Source: Candidatus Uhrbacteria bacterium RIFCSPHIGHO2_02_FULL_57_19 (GTDB taxonomy: Bacteria > Patescibacteriota > Patescibacteriia > 2-12-FULL-57-11). From it: DNA of 32,601 bases. The first letter of the stretch is position 1. The number at the start of each line of letters is the position of its first letter. The stretch covers positions 2,572-35,172 of the forward strand of contig MGDZ01000043.1 in NCBI GenBank assembly GCA_001791115.1, given 5' to 3'. The notes beneath the pieces are model-generated. The model made no database searches. It saw only the letters and a list, made by a program, of their open reading frames with translations, and was not told the origin of the DNA. The position numbers and the translations under genes are program-made. This document shows positions 8,560 to 16,663 of the stretch, piece after piece.

Positions 8560-11500
8560 ATGATCAAGCTGCAGGAAAATCCAAATAGCATCGATTTCAT
8601 CCGCGATGTTGCGGTGTATTTTATGGATTTCCTTGAAACGGATTTCCATAAAAGAAAACTTCCAAAGCGATCCATCAAGACCCGTAATAGTGACAACCTT
8701 CTTGTGGGCCTAAGCCTACAGAAGTACCCGTCATTTAAACGTATCGTTTTTGGTTTGATTAAGGATGGTTTTAAGAAAGACATGAAGATCACTATCGAGA
8801 AAGGGGTCCACAAGACCAGCCTGCCCAAGAGCCTCTTGGAACTGATCAAATTACAGGTTGGAAAAATCAACTCCGCGGAGTTGAGCGCCACGCTGGAAAA
8901 AATATCCAAAGAAGTTGAAAAACTCGGAACGCTCCATGCTGAGGAATACGATGTTGCGCTGACCAAGTCGATCGAGGTGGCAACAACACTCGTTCGAGGT
9001 GGTCTGGTACAACCGTTCGTAAATCAGATTGAGAAGCCACTACTAAACTTGGAACTAGGAAATGAAGAAAACTTGTTTTCGGTCGAAGAAGAATTATCGG
9101 CGGTCTTGATTCGACAGCTAGAGAACAAGATTTCTGAAGTGCTAAACCTTTTCCTAGCAAAGGAAAAGGTTAATATCCTCAAAGAACTCAAGTCTGTATT
9201 TCCGTTATCGGACATTAAAAGTAGTATCCTCACTTTTTTCGAAAATCTTAAAGTTGCAGACCTTTTCTCTGAGATTTTTGAAATGGACAGGAATAAAGAC
9301 ATTTTAGACAAACAAGAGTTTTATCTGTATTTCGGAGAGATTTCTTACGCTGGAAACAAATATCCAATTTTCTACCTGCCGTTTTCGGTGATGCGGCACG
9401 AAGAGGTGTTTGATATTGATTTTGATTCCCAAATCTACGTAAACAAAAAAGCCATAGAGTTCATCGTTCAGGAATATAATGTACAAAAAGGGACAAAGGG
9501 CAACCTCAAAACTGTTTCGGAAAGAATCATTTACCTCGGAAGTGGAAAAGATGGGATTCAGGATTATTTCCATTCAGTCCTCAGCGAATTAACCAACTTC
9601 TTTGATTTGAGCGGCGAGGTCGATTTTTTGAGCAAGGATCACAAAATCGCGAAAGGTCAGCTGGTGCGCATAACAAACGCGACTTTTGTAAACTTATTCG
9701 ATAAATCCGACGAGGCCCTGGTGAATGACTATGAGGAGATTTTACAGCAGTTAGCCCAAGGCGAAGGACCGCTTGCTGGGATTTTCAGGATATTCATCGA
9801 TGATTTCATCGAGAAAAATCCGATACCATTCAATCCTGAGGTGGAGGACGAGTGGGACAACACACAAACGTCGGATCGCCTCGTGCCATCAAGCCCCATT
9901 CCCTTGAACAGCGAGCAGCTTCAGATTTTGTCCGCGATGAGAAAGGATGAATGTAAGTACATCATCGTTCAAGGTCCGCCAGGGACCGGAAAAAGTCACA
10001 CGATCACAGCCATCGTCTTTGACGCGATCTTGAAGAATCGTTCAGTTTTAGTGCTCTCGGACAAGAAGGAGGCTCTCGATGTCGTTGAGGAAAAAATTAC
10101 TCAGACGATGAACAAAGTACGTTTCGATCAGAATTTCCAAAATCCAATCCTCCGTCTCGGTAAAACAGGTAGTACATACGGCTCCATCCTCGCCAAGAAC
10201 ACAATTGAGAATATCAAGGTTCACTTTAGGGCTACTAAAAAGGACTACGACGCGATCGAACAGAACATTGAGAAGCTGAAAAACTCGCTTAAAGAAGACT
10301 TGGAAGCGGAAATCCTCTCTTACGACGACGTTGATATCAATGAAATTCACGAGCTGTTTGATTTGGAGCCGGGTATCGCGCGATTTGAGGGGGCCGTCGA
10401 TATCGTCGAACTTTTAGGGAGACCCGATGGAGCCACTGAGTTGGCAAGTATTAGAGAGCTAACCTCATCAATTACCAGCACGCTTTCTGCGCCGCGAATC
10501 CAGGAGGTTTTTGGCATCTTCGGACAGGAAACCTATGCCCCAACCGATATCACAAAGCTGCGGAAAGTTTTTGGATCAATATCCAGCGTCCCCCTAATCA
10601 TGGAGAAGGTTCGTAGTGTCTACCCATCGGCAGATCATCGGCTGAGATCGTTTAGGAAATTATCGTCTAGTGATATTACGAAGCTGGATACCTTTCTCGG
10701 GGACTATCAAGCATTAAAATCGTGGTTGTTTGGATATTTCTTTAGCAAGAAAGGCATTGAAGAATTGAACTTGCGATTTAATAAATCCTTTCCTCTCAAC
10801 GGATTTAGCGAGCCACACGAACAGCTTCACGATATCCAGGTTGTTCGCGACATACTCGCATATATCACGCAGCTTGGTGCCGATTTCGACCTCGCCACGA
10901 GAAATAAAATTGATTTTGTCACCATCTGCCATCGTTCGCTTGTCGATAATGAATTTGCAGAGGGTGTTCAGCAAGCGCATTCTATGGGCGAGAACGTTGA
11001 ATTTTTGATCGAAGCACTGAACCCGATTCCTCTCACCGCCGGGAAGGCCGGTATTTCATTACAACGACCTAGCTCCTTTACAAAAAACAAGATATTAGAG
11101 ATTAACGATGATGATTTTGATAAACTACTTCGCTATATCGGACTGAAGCAAAAGCTGGACACTGCTTTCGAAAATATTCCAGAACTGAATTATGCCGCCC
11201 GAAAAAAGAATTTGGAGGATCTTATTACGGCTCAGGCAACATACCTGCTCGATGGACGCCTCATCGATTTCTACGAGCACAGCCGCAATGACGCAGAAGC
11301 ACTCCGAAATATTATTAGAACAAAACAGCGCTTCCCGAAAAACGAGTTTCGAAAATTAAAAGAAGCGTTTCCTTGTATACTCGCGGGTATCAGGGACTAT
11401 GCAGAGTACATTCCATTGGAGCCGGAGGTCTTTGATCTCGTTATTATTGACGAGGCTTCACAGGTCAGCGTCGCACAAGCCTTTCCGGCACTGCTCCGCG

Positions 11501-13119
11501 CCAAGAAGGTCCTCATTTTGGGTGACAAAAAACAGTTTAGCAACATTAAGGCCGCACAGGCACGTTCTGACACTAACCGTGAATACCTGAACAGCCTCAG
11601 CGAATCGTTTAGACGCAACATATCTACGGATACGACGAAAATGGTCCGGCTCGGTAAGTTCAATATCAAAACTTCGATCTTGGAATTCTTCGAGTTCATC
11701 AGCAATTACAATATCCCGCTGCTGAAGCACTTCCGTGGCTACAAAGAAATAATCTCTTATTCGAATAAGTTTTTCTATGAGGGAAGTCTTCAGGTGATGA
11801 AGATTCGTGGGAAATCCGTCGATGAAGTAATTAAGTTCACAATCACCGAACCAGACGACAACAATGTTCCATATCAAAACACGAACATCGGTGAAGTTAA
11901 TTTCATCATCTCGGAGTTACGGCACCTCCGTGACGCAGACAGGGCTGATTCGGTTGGTATTATTACGCCTCACACCAACCAGCAAAAATTGCTGATGGAA
12001 AGGATCGCCAAGCTTCCAGAGAGGGATTACTATTTTGAAAAGTTGAAACTTAAAATAATGACGTTCGACACCTGCCAAGGTGAAGAGCGCGACATCATCT
12101 ACTATTCGATGGTTGCGTCTGCGCAATCGGACCGATTGTGGGGTGTATTCATAAGGAATCTGAATGACGTTGATGTCGAGGAGGATGGGCAGATCAAAGC
12201 TCAGCGTCTCAACGTCGGTTTCAGCCGTGCAAGGGAGACAATGCACTTTGTCCTGAGCAAACCAATTGATGATTTCACGGGCTCGATTGGTGATGCGTTG
12301 CGGCATTATCATTTCATTCTTGGCGAAGCGAAAAAAGAACATGGCATCGAGGAGGTTGATGCCAAGTCAAAGATGGAACCCGTGGTGATGAATTGGTTCT
12401 ATCAAACGAGGTTTTGGAACGAGCATAAAGATTCAGATTCAATCGTGTTCCAACCGCAGTTTGAACTTGGAAAGTATTTACGGCAATTAGATCACACATA
12501 CAGCCACCCTGCGTACAAGGTCGATTTTTTGTTGATCTATCGCGATGAATCCCATCGAGAACACAAGATTATTATTGAATACGACGGCTTCCGTGAACAC
12601 TTTAAAGACATTGATGAGATTAACGAGTTCAATTATCAGCACTATTACTCCGACGGGGACGTGTATCGACAGAAAGTGCTTGAAAGTTACGGGTACAAAT
12701 TCCTTAGAATAAACAAGTTCAACGCAGGCGAGCATCCCGTCGCAACATTGGATAAAAGGCTAGGCGACCTCGTGAAGGTTTATCCTAGTGGGAATCCGCT
12801 GCTCATGAATATTCATGAGACCGTCTCGAGTCTCCAAAATGGGGAAATGAAGGAATGTCCGAAGTGCAAAGAAGTCAGGCACTTGGCTGAGTTTAAGGAT
12901 TCAGCTCTGCTCACGGGTTATGGTAGATTTTGCAGCTTCTGTAAGGGCATCAAGTTCCAAGCTGCGCGCGACGGCCAGAAGACGCCACCGATATTGAGTG
13001 ATCAAGCTTGTCCAAGCTGTGGAGCAAAGATGGTGCTTCGGAGTGGAAGGCGTGAAAAATTCTATGGTTGCTCTAAGTTTCCGTATTGCAAGGGAACAAG
13101 AGATCACAAGGGTGTCTGA
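8560..13119 (+). CDS. large SF1 helicase with C-terminal PD-(D/E)XK-like nuclease and zinc ribbons
   Basis: 1519 aa. Residues 1-450 are not recognised. The SF1 (UPF1/DNA2-like) helicase core has Walker A GPPGTGKS at 472-479, a long helical insertion (about 520-930), motif II DEAS at 964-967, motif III LGDKKQ, motif V CQGEERDI and motif VI NVGFSRAR. A DUF559/Vsr-like nuclease domain follows, with D1322 (VDF), E1340 and D1342 (IEYDG) and H1347, then a D..R..L.SYGY tail. The end carries a CxxC pair from C1433 and a topoisomerase-type C4 zinc finger from C1484. This layout suggests a translocase that unwinds and cuts DNA; single-chain helicase-nucleases occur among anti-phage systems (Mokosh type II is one by architecture). 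Defence is an inference, helped by the tRNA-tail setting, the Abi_C neighbour and a lower G+C than nearby genes. It stands alone, with no methyltransferase. Confidence 0.85.
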   Translation: MIKLQENPNSIDFIRDVAVYFMDFLETDFHKRKLPKRSIKTRNSDNLLVGLSLQKYPSFKRIVFGLIKDGFKKDMKITIEKGVHKTSLPKSLLELIKLQVGKINSAELSATLEKISKEVEKLGTLHAEEYDVALTKSIEVATTLVRGGLVQPFVNQIEKPLLNLELGNEENLFSVEEELSAVLIRQLENKISEVLNLFLAKEKVNILKELKSVFPLSDIKSSILTFFENLKVADLFSEIFEMDRNKDILDKQEFYLYFGEISYAGNKYPIFYLPFSVMRHEEVFDIDFDSQIYVNKKAIEFIVQEYNVQKGTKGNLKTVSERIIYLGSGKDGIQDYFHSVLSELTNFFDLSGEVDFLSKDHKIAKGQLVRITNATFVNLFDKSDEALVNDYEEILQQLAQGEGPLAGIFRIFIDDFIEKNPIPFNPEVEDEWDNTQTSDRLVPSSPIPLNSEQLQILSAMRKDECKYIIVQGPPGTGKSHTITAIVFDAILKNRSVLVLSDKKEALDVVEEKITQTMNKVRFDQNFQNPILRLGKTGSTYGSILAKNTIENIKVHFRATKKDYDAIEQNIEKLKNSLKEDLEAEILSYDDVDINEIHELFDLEPGIARFEGAVDIVELLGRPDGATELASIRELTSSITSTLSAPRIQEVFGIFGQETYAPTDITKLRKVFGSISSVPLIMEKVRSVYPSADHRLRSFRKLSSSDITKLDTFLGDYQALKSWLFGYFFSKKGIEELNLRFNKSFPLNGFSEPHEQLHDIQVVRDILAYITQLGADFDLATRNKIDFVTICHRSLVDNEFAEGVQQAHSMGENVEFLIEALNPIPLTAGKAGISLQRPSSFTKNKILEINDDDFDKLLRYIGLKQKLDTAFENIPELNYAARKKNLEDLITAQATYLLDGRLIDFYEHSRNDAEALRNIIRTKQRFPKNEFRKLKEAFPCILAGIRDYAEYIPLEPEVFDLVIIDEASQVSVAQAFPALLRAKKVLILGDKKQFSNIKAAQARSDTNREYLNSLSESFRRNISTDTTKMVRLGKFNIKTSILEFFEFISNYNIPLLKHFRGYKEIISYSNKFFYEGSLQVMKIRGKSVDEVIKFTITEPDDNNVPYQNTNIGEVNFIISELRHLRDADRADSVGIITPHTNQQKLLMERIAKLPERDYYFEKLKLKIMTFDTCQGEERDIIYYSMVASAQSDRLWGVFIRNLNDVDVEEDGQIKAQRLNVGFSRARETMHFVLSKPIDDFTGSIGDALRHYHFILGEAKKEHGIEEVDAKSKMEPVVMNWFYQTRFWNEHKDSDSIVFQPQFELGKYLRQLDHTYSHPAYKVDFLLIYRDESHREHKIIIEYDGFREHFKDIDEINEFNYQHYYSDGDVYRQKVLESYGYKFLRINKFNAGEHPVATLDKRLGDLVKVYPSGNPLLMNIHETVSSLQNGEMKECPKCKEVRHLAEFKDSALLTGYGRFCSFCKGIKFQAARDGQKTPPILSDQACPSCGAKMVLRSGRREKFYGCSKFPYCKGTRDHKGV

Positions 13120-13232
13120 CCATTGTCAGATTTGTCTCGATCTCGCCTTAAAGAACTTGAGACCCGCATTCGTCGGACTGTCCCGAAGGTGCTCCCGAAA
13201 AGCCCCCTAAGATATACACGAACTGGGGAACC

Positions 13233-13250
13233 AATCCCACCCCCGGAGCA
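13233..13250 (+). repeat. tRNA-Asn tail copy 4
   Basis: AATCCCACCCCCGGAGCA is identical to 7910-7927, and the identity runs three more A bases. It closes the helicase module about 115 bp after the stop codon. The rest of the tRNA is absent. Confidence 0.9.
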
Positions 13251-13285
13251 AAAGGGGCGACTGCCTGTAGGCGGTCACCTCTTTT
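13250..13285 (+). terminator. hairpin following tail copy 4
   Basis: AAAAGGGGCGAC pairs at 10 of 12 positions with GTCACCTCTTTT, with a T-rich 3' side. A degenerate inverted T-arm (GTGGTAGTCGGAC) follows near 13292. Again the hairpin sequence is different from those after the other tails. Confidence 0.6.
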
Positions 13286-13448
13286 ACTTTTGTGGTAGTC
13301 GGACTCTAGGGGCGCGAGAGGAACCAAGCAGCGCAGGTTCCGGTGCGTAGCGCCTAGGATCGAGTCGGAGCGAGAGAAGAGCCAACCCCAGAGCCATGAA
13401 TGGGTGTGTGTGTGCCAACTCAGAAGTAAAGGGAGCGTACGGCGCGTG
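13286..13448 (+). other. gene-free spacer with junction repeat B
   Basis: Contains GAGTCGGAGCGAG, a weak tail-like CCAACCCCAGAGCC at 13382-13395 and the junction repeat 13390-13416 that matches 8441-8468. No gene seen. Confidence 0.5.
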
Positions 13449-13477
13449 TTGACCGCCTTGTGGATTAAGAGTATTCT
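13449..13477 (+). promoter_or_regulatory. promoter of the Abi_C gene
   Basis: -35 TTGACC at 13449-13454, 17-bp spacer, -10 TATTCT at 13472-13477. Predicted start near 13484, leaving a leader of about 5 nt before the ATG at 13489. Confidence 0.6.
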
Positions 13478-13488
13478 TTTCGCCGTAT

Positions 13489-14400
13489 ATGAAGCGTCTT
13501 TCGCCGCGATCAATTGATTTCCTGGCTGTGACCATTACGGGAGGAGCATGGCCGCCGGACGAAGCCACCCCATGGCCATACCGTCCGGGCTGGAAGATCG
13601 AAAAGTTTTTCCGCCAATGCAACTACGATTATTCGCTTAACGGTTCTTCGCGCGTACCGTGGACGGAGAGCGTGCTTCAGGACATCAATACGAAGGAGGG
13701 TGTCGATGGGGTGAAAAAGATCGTCGAGTATCTTCTCGACCCGCGGGACTGGGTGGGGAACGAGGAAAAACATGCCCTCCTTATTTCCGAGCTCAACGAT
13801 TATTTATTTCACGACGGGTACGAAGTTGTATACGAGGCTTCGCTTCGAAGGTACGTGATGAGAGAATTGGGTGGTGAGCCCGTGATGCTTCGCGAGGCGC
13901 ACAAGAGCTACTTTTTCAAACCAGCCGCGCTCGAAAAGGAGTTCGAACGTATCCTCGGTTCAATCGAGACGGACCCGCCCGACGCCGTCACATCGGCTTG
14001 CTCCCTCGTTGAGAGCGTTTGCAAGCATATTCTTGACAGGCTTGGTTTGCCACACCCGTCGCAGAAAACGATTTCACATCTCGTAAAATCCGTGATGGAA
14101 CACCTGCGCATCTTGCCGGAGGGTCAGACCGACGAAGGATTCCGTCGACTTGTCGGCGGACTTCGGACCGTTGTTCACGAGATCGGCAATATGCGAAATG
14201 AGTTTGGCGATGCCCATGGACACACCGACGGCCCACAACATCTCACTCGAACGCATGCCAAGCTTGCCGTCGGGTCGGCGGCGACGATTGCGACCTTTCT
14301 CGTAGAGACGTTCGAGACGCAAATGCCGAGAGAGGAGGCAAGGGGGCCGGGGCCGGATACCATCGTCCAAGGTATCAGGGCCAAGGATATTACTTTTTGA
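13489..14400 (+). CDS. abortive-infection C-terminal (Abi_C)-like protein with a HEPN-type motif
   Basis: 303 aa. The C-terminal part (about 160-285) looks like the Abi_C domain: DAVTSACSLVESVCKHIL, then RNEFGDAHG near 236-244, then THAKLAVGSAATIATFLVETF. R236-N237...H243 fits the R-N-x(4-6)-H signature of HEPN ribonucleases, which cut RNA when an infection is sensed. The N-terminal 150 residues (WPYRPGWKIEKFF... and DPRDW) are not recognised and may sense or regulate. It has its own promoter, is probably leaderless, and has no obvious antitoxin partner. It sits between tRNA-Asn tails at 13233 and 14445, as the only gene of its module. The anti-phage role is inferred from the family name and context. 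Confidence 0.75.
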   Translation: MKRLSPRSIDFLAVTITGGAWPPDEATPWPYRPGWKIEKFFRQCNYDYSLNGSSRVPWTESVLQDINTKEGVDGVKKIVEYLLDPRDWVGNEEKHALLISELNDYLFHDGYEVVYEASLRRYVMRELGGEPVMLREAHKSYFFKPAALEKEFERILGSIETDPPDAVTSACSLVESVCKHILDRLGLPHPSQKTISHLVKSVMEHLRILPEGQTDEGFRRLVGGLRTVVHEIGNMRNEFGDAHGHTDGPQHLTRTHAKLAVGSAATIATFLVETFETQMPREEARGPGPDTIVQGIRAKDITF

Positions 14401-14444
14401 TCGCCTGTGTCTCAAACCCCCTTGAGCCTCGGATAAACGCAACT

Positions 14445-14456
14445 AGCCCCGGAGCC
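14445..14456 (+). repeat. tRNA-Asn acceptor-end remnant, copy 5
   Basis: AGCCCCGGAGCC keeps only the acceptor strand and discriminator of the tRNA end. It is short, but like the other copies it abuts a perfect hairpin. Confidence 0.45.
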
Positions 14457-14491
14457 AAGAATAGCCGACGTACGCGTCGGCTATTCTTTTT
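14457..14491. terminator. bidirectional terminator hairpin
   Basis: AAGAATAGCCGACG pairs perfectly (14 bp) with CGTCGGCTATTCTT around TACG, followed by TTTT. Both sides are A/T rich, so it could work in either direction. On the right, GTCTCGGAGGGATTTGAAC (14492-14510) reads on the minus strand as a tRNA T-loop plus acceptor end. Confidence 0.75.
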
Positions 14492-14510
14492 GTCTCGGAG
14501 GGATTTGAAC
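14492..14510 (-). repeat. minus-strand tRNA-tail-like remnant
   Basis: On the minus strand GTTCAAATCCCTCCGAGAC resembles a T-loop and acceptor tail, but the T stem does not pair. A decayed fragment of a different tRNA is possible. Confidence 0.35.
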
Positions 14511-14588
14511 GGACGCCCGAGGAGTGCGGTGATGCGCACTCCGAAGCACTTCGGCCGACCGGAAGGGAGCGAATTTCACTCACGCCTC

Positions 14589-14617
14589 TTGAGGCCACTG
14601 GAATTCCAGCGTATACT
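14589..14617 (+). promoter_or_regulatory. promoter of the ABC-F gene
   Basis: -35 TTGAGG at 14589-14594, 17-bp spacer, -10 TATACT at 14612-14617. The start is predicted near 14624, and the ATG is at 14627, so the mRNA is probably leaderless. Confidence 0.65.
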
Positions 14618-14626
14618 CGCCGGGCT

Positions 14627-16096
14627 ATGGGGAACGACAATGTCGTCCTGCGTTTCAGCGACGTCACCTTCCTCTACGGCGAACACCGGCCCATCCTTGA
14701 TGAGGCCTCCTTTTCGGTGCGAAACGGATCGAAGATCGCGCTGATGGGACAGAACGGCGCGGGCAAGACGACGCTGTTCAAGCTCATCACGGGCGAGCTG
14801 CAACCCCGCCATCGGCGGGGCATCTTTACGACGCCGAAGGAGACGACGATTGGGGTGGCGAAGCAGGTGGTCGCCCCGGAGCACAAGGATCTCACGGTCC
14901 GTGAGTTTTTTGCGACCACGTTTGCGCAGGTTCCGTACAACCTGGACAAGCGCATCGCCACGGTGCAGGACGCGGTGAACCTCAAGACGGACCTGAAAAA
15001 GAAGGTACAGGCGTACTCGGGCGGCGAGCTCGCGCGCCTCCTCCTCGCGTACGCGCTCATCCAGGATCCGGACCTCCTGCTCCTCGATGAACCCACAAAC
15101 AACCTGGACCAGGAGGGGATCGACCACCTCACGGGGTTTTTGATGATGTACGAGAAGACGGTGCTCGTCATCTCGCACGACGCCGAGTTCCTGAACGCCT
15201 TTACGGACGGCGTGCTCTACCTCGACGTCCACACGCAAAAGGTCGAACAGTACCAAGGCAACTATTGGAACGTGGTGGAGGAGATCGCCGAGCGAACTTC
15301 GCGCGAACGCATGCAGAACGCGCGCGCCGAAATGGAGATCCGCAAGAAGAAGGAGCAGGCCGAGGTCTTCGCGCACAAGGGAGGCAAACTGCGGTCGGTG
15401 GCGAAGCGCATGCGCGAGGCTGCCGAAGAGGCAGAAGAAAGCATCGTGGAGGTGCGCCGCGAGGACAGGACCATCCGGGAGTTCACTATCCCCATGCAGG
15501 AATTTCCGTATGACTTCAACGGCAAGATCCTCGACATCACGCAGGTTGGGATCATGAAGGATGGGAAGCACGTCACGAAGGAACTGAACCTCACGCTCCG
15601 CAAGGGGACGCATGCGCTGCTCGCCGGCCCGAACGGAATCGGCAAGTCAACGCTTCTTCAGCGCATCACAAACGACACGGCAGAGGGCATCACGATCGGC
15701 AAAGACGTGCGCGTCGGCTACTACAGCCAGGACTTCGCCACCCTCGACTACGGTCAAACGGCGTACGCCTGTCTCGAGGAAGTCATGGAGAAGAAGGACG
15801 AGCATATTCTGCGCGCGACTGCCGCGGGTTTCCTCTTGGACGGCAAGGCGCTTGGCAACCGGATTTCGCATCTTTCGGAAGGGCAAAAGGGACTGCTCGT
15901 CTTCGCCCACCTCGTGCTTATGAAGCCCGGACTCCTGCTCCTCGACGAGCCGACCAATCACATCAACTTCCGCCACCTGTCGACCATCGCCAAGGCCATC
16001 GACGAATTCGGGGGCGCGGTGCTGATCGTCAGCCACATCCCGGACTTCGTCGCCCAGATCCGGATCGACGCGACGATCGACCTCGGAAAACTTTGA
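14627..16096 (+). CDS. ABC-F family ATPase
   Basis: 489 aa, two ABC domains and no membrane helices, as in the ABC-F family that acts on ribosomes (translation factors such as EttA, or antibiotic-resistance ribosome protection). Domain 1: Walker A GQNGAGKTT at 41-49, signature YSGGE, Walker B LLLLDEPTNN, switch LVISHD. A charged helical linker follows (about 205-300, rich in R, K and E). Domain 2: Walker A GPNGIGKST, a signature altered to LSEGQKG, LLLLDEPTNH, and VSH. The linker is where ABC-F proteins reach into the ribosome; it is fairly short here. Which ABC-F subfamily cannot be said. The last 36 bases of the gene have a near-copy at 16607-16642. Confidence 0.9.
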   Translation: MGNDNVVLRFSDVTFLYGEHRPILDEASFSVRNGSKIALMGQNGAGKTTLFKLITGELQPRHRRGIFTTPKETTIGVAKQVVAPEHKDLTVREFFATTFAQVPYNLDKRIATVQDAVNLKTDLKKKVQAYSGGELARLLLAYALIQDPDLLLLDEPTNNLDQEGIDHLTGFLMMYEKTVLVISHDAEFLNAFTDGVLYLDVHTQKVEQYQGNYWNVVEEIAERTSRERMQNARAEMEIRKKKEQAEVFAHKGGKLRSVAKRMREAAEEAEESIVEVRREDRTIREFTIPMQEFPYDFNGKILDITQVGIMKDGKHVTKELNLTLRKGTHALLAGPNGIGKSTLLQRITNDTAEGITIGKDVRVGYYSQDFATLDYGQTAYACLEEVMEKKDEHILRATAAGFLLDGKALGNRISHLSEGQKGLLVFAHLVLMKPGLLLLDEPTNHINFRHLSTIAKAIDEFGGAVLIVSHIPDFVAQIRIDATIDLGKL

Positions 16097-16293
16097 ACCT
16101 GCTGATTCCGCGCCCCGAGTACTCGGGGCTGCGCGGAGGTTCAGTCGCGCTTCTGCGTGCAATCCCGCCCCTGCTCGACGTTTCCATTCGAAGAGTGTAT
16201 CCTATCCGGGAAATCGGTGTGAGGCGTGGATAAAGGTCGAGTGCATGCCAAAGCCGATACACCAGGATTATTCAACCAATGACATACAATCGT
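16097..16293 (+). other. spacer and likely long leader of the cold shock gene
   Basis: Holds the palindrome at 16113-16128 inside a larger GCGC-flanked stem, then a possible promoter: -35 TCGACG at 16175-16180, 18-bp spacer, -10 TATCCT at 16199-16204. This would give a leader of roughly 80 nt, a common arrangement for cold shock mRNAs. No gene seen. Confidence 0.35.
16113..16128. repeat. perfect palindrome CCCCGAGTACTCGGGG, copy 1
   Basis: The same 16-bp palindrome is found at 31497-31512, and a partial one forms the loop of the terminator at 16517-16548. It lies just after the ABC-F stop codon and may help end that transcript. Confidence 0.7.
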
Positions 16294-16491
16294 ATGAACG
16301 GAACAATCAAGAGCCTGACCGAAAAGGGGTTCGGGTTCATCAGTCAGGAAGGACAGGAGAAAGATGTCTTTTTCCACTCGTCCTCCCTCGTCGGCGTGAC
16401 CTTTCCCGAGCTCCACGTGGGGGACGCGGTCTCCTTCGAAGTGGAGTCGTCCGAAAAGGGTCCTCGCGCCGTCAACGTCAAGCGGGTCTGA
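16294..16491 (+). CDS. cold shock domain protein
   Basis: 65 aa from the ATG at 16294; an ATG at 16279 would add five residues, with AGGA 11 nt before it. Single OB-fold cold shock domain: RNP1 KGFGFI and RNP2 VFFHSSSL bind single-stranded RNA or DNA through their aromatic residues. It probably acts as an RNA chaperone, either at low temperature or constitutively. The start MNGTIK is the usual family start. It has its own terminator directly downstream. Confidence 0.9.
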   Translation: MNGTIKSLTEKGFGFISQEGQEKDVFFHSSSLVGVTFPELHVGDAVSFEVESSEKGPRAVNVKRV

Positions 16492-16516
16492 TTCGGACCC
16501 GGTAATCCAATGGAGC

Positions 16517-16548
16517 AAAAGCGTCCCGAGTACTCTGGACGCTTTTTT
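16517..16548 (+). terminator. intrinsic terminator of the cold shock gene
   Basis: AAAAGCGTCC and GGACGCTTTTTT form a 10-bp stem ending in a T run; the loop CGAGTACTCT resembles the dispersed GAGTACTC palindrome. Confidence 0.85.
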
Positions 16549-16587
16549 CGTCCGGCGTGAAGCAGACAGCGGTGACTGCGAAGGGAT

Positions 16588-16642
16588 TGGTACTTGCGGT
16601 GCCGTTCGGATCAATACCACGATCGACCTCGGGAAACTTTGA
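16588..16642 (+). repeat. patchwork of fragments from neighbouring genes
   Basis: 16588-16610 matches 18471-18493 (the start of greA, in opposite sense) with one mismatch in 23. 16607-16642 matches 16061-16096, the end of the ABC-F gene, and still reads RINTTIDLGKL-stop against RIDATIDLGKL-stop. The two fragments overlap by 4 bases. This looks like leftover recombination debris. Confidence 0.65.
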
Positions 16643-16649
16643 GGCAATC

Positions 16650-16658
16650 TGGTATACT
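16650..16658 (+). promoter_or_regulatory. extended -10 promoter TGGTATACT
   Basis: TGn plus TATACT (16653-16658), no clear -35. The transcript would start near 16665, exactly at the left end of the hairpin element 16664-16848, making that element the whole leader of the glycosyltransferase mRNA. Confidence 0.55.
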
Positions 16659-16663
16659 GGGTG

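Noticed and set aside
8000..14500. CRISPR array suggested by repeated short sequences
   Set aside because: The repeats are few, unevenly spaced, match a tRNA end and are followed by different hairpins; no cas genes are seen.
14576..15613. 345-aa open frame on the minus strand
   Set aside because: It lies fully antisense to the ABC-F gene, is Arg/Leu/His-rich in the manner of shadow frames, and has no motif.
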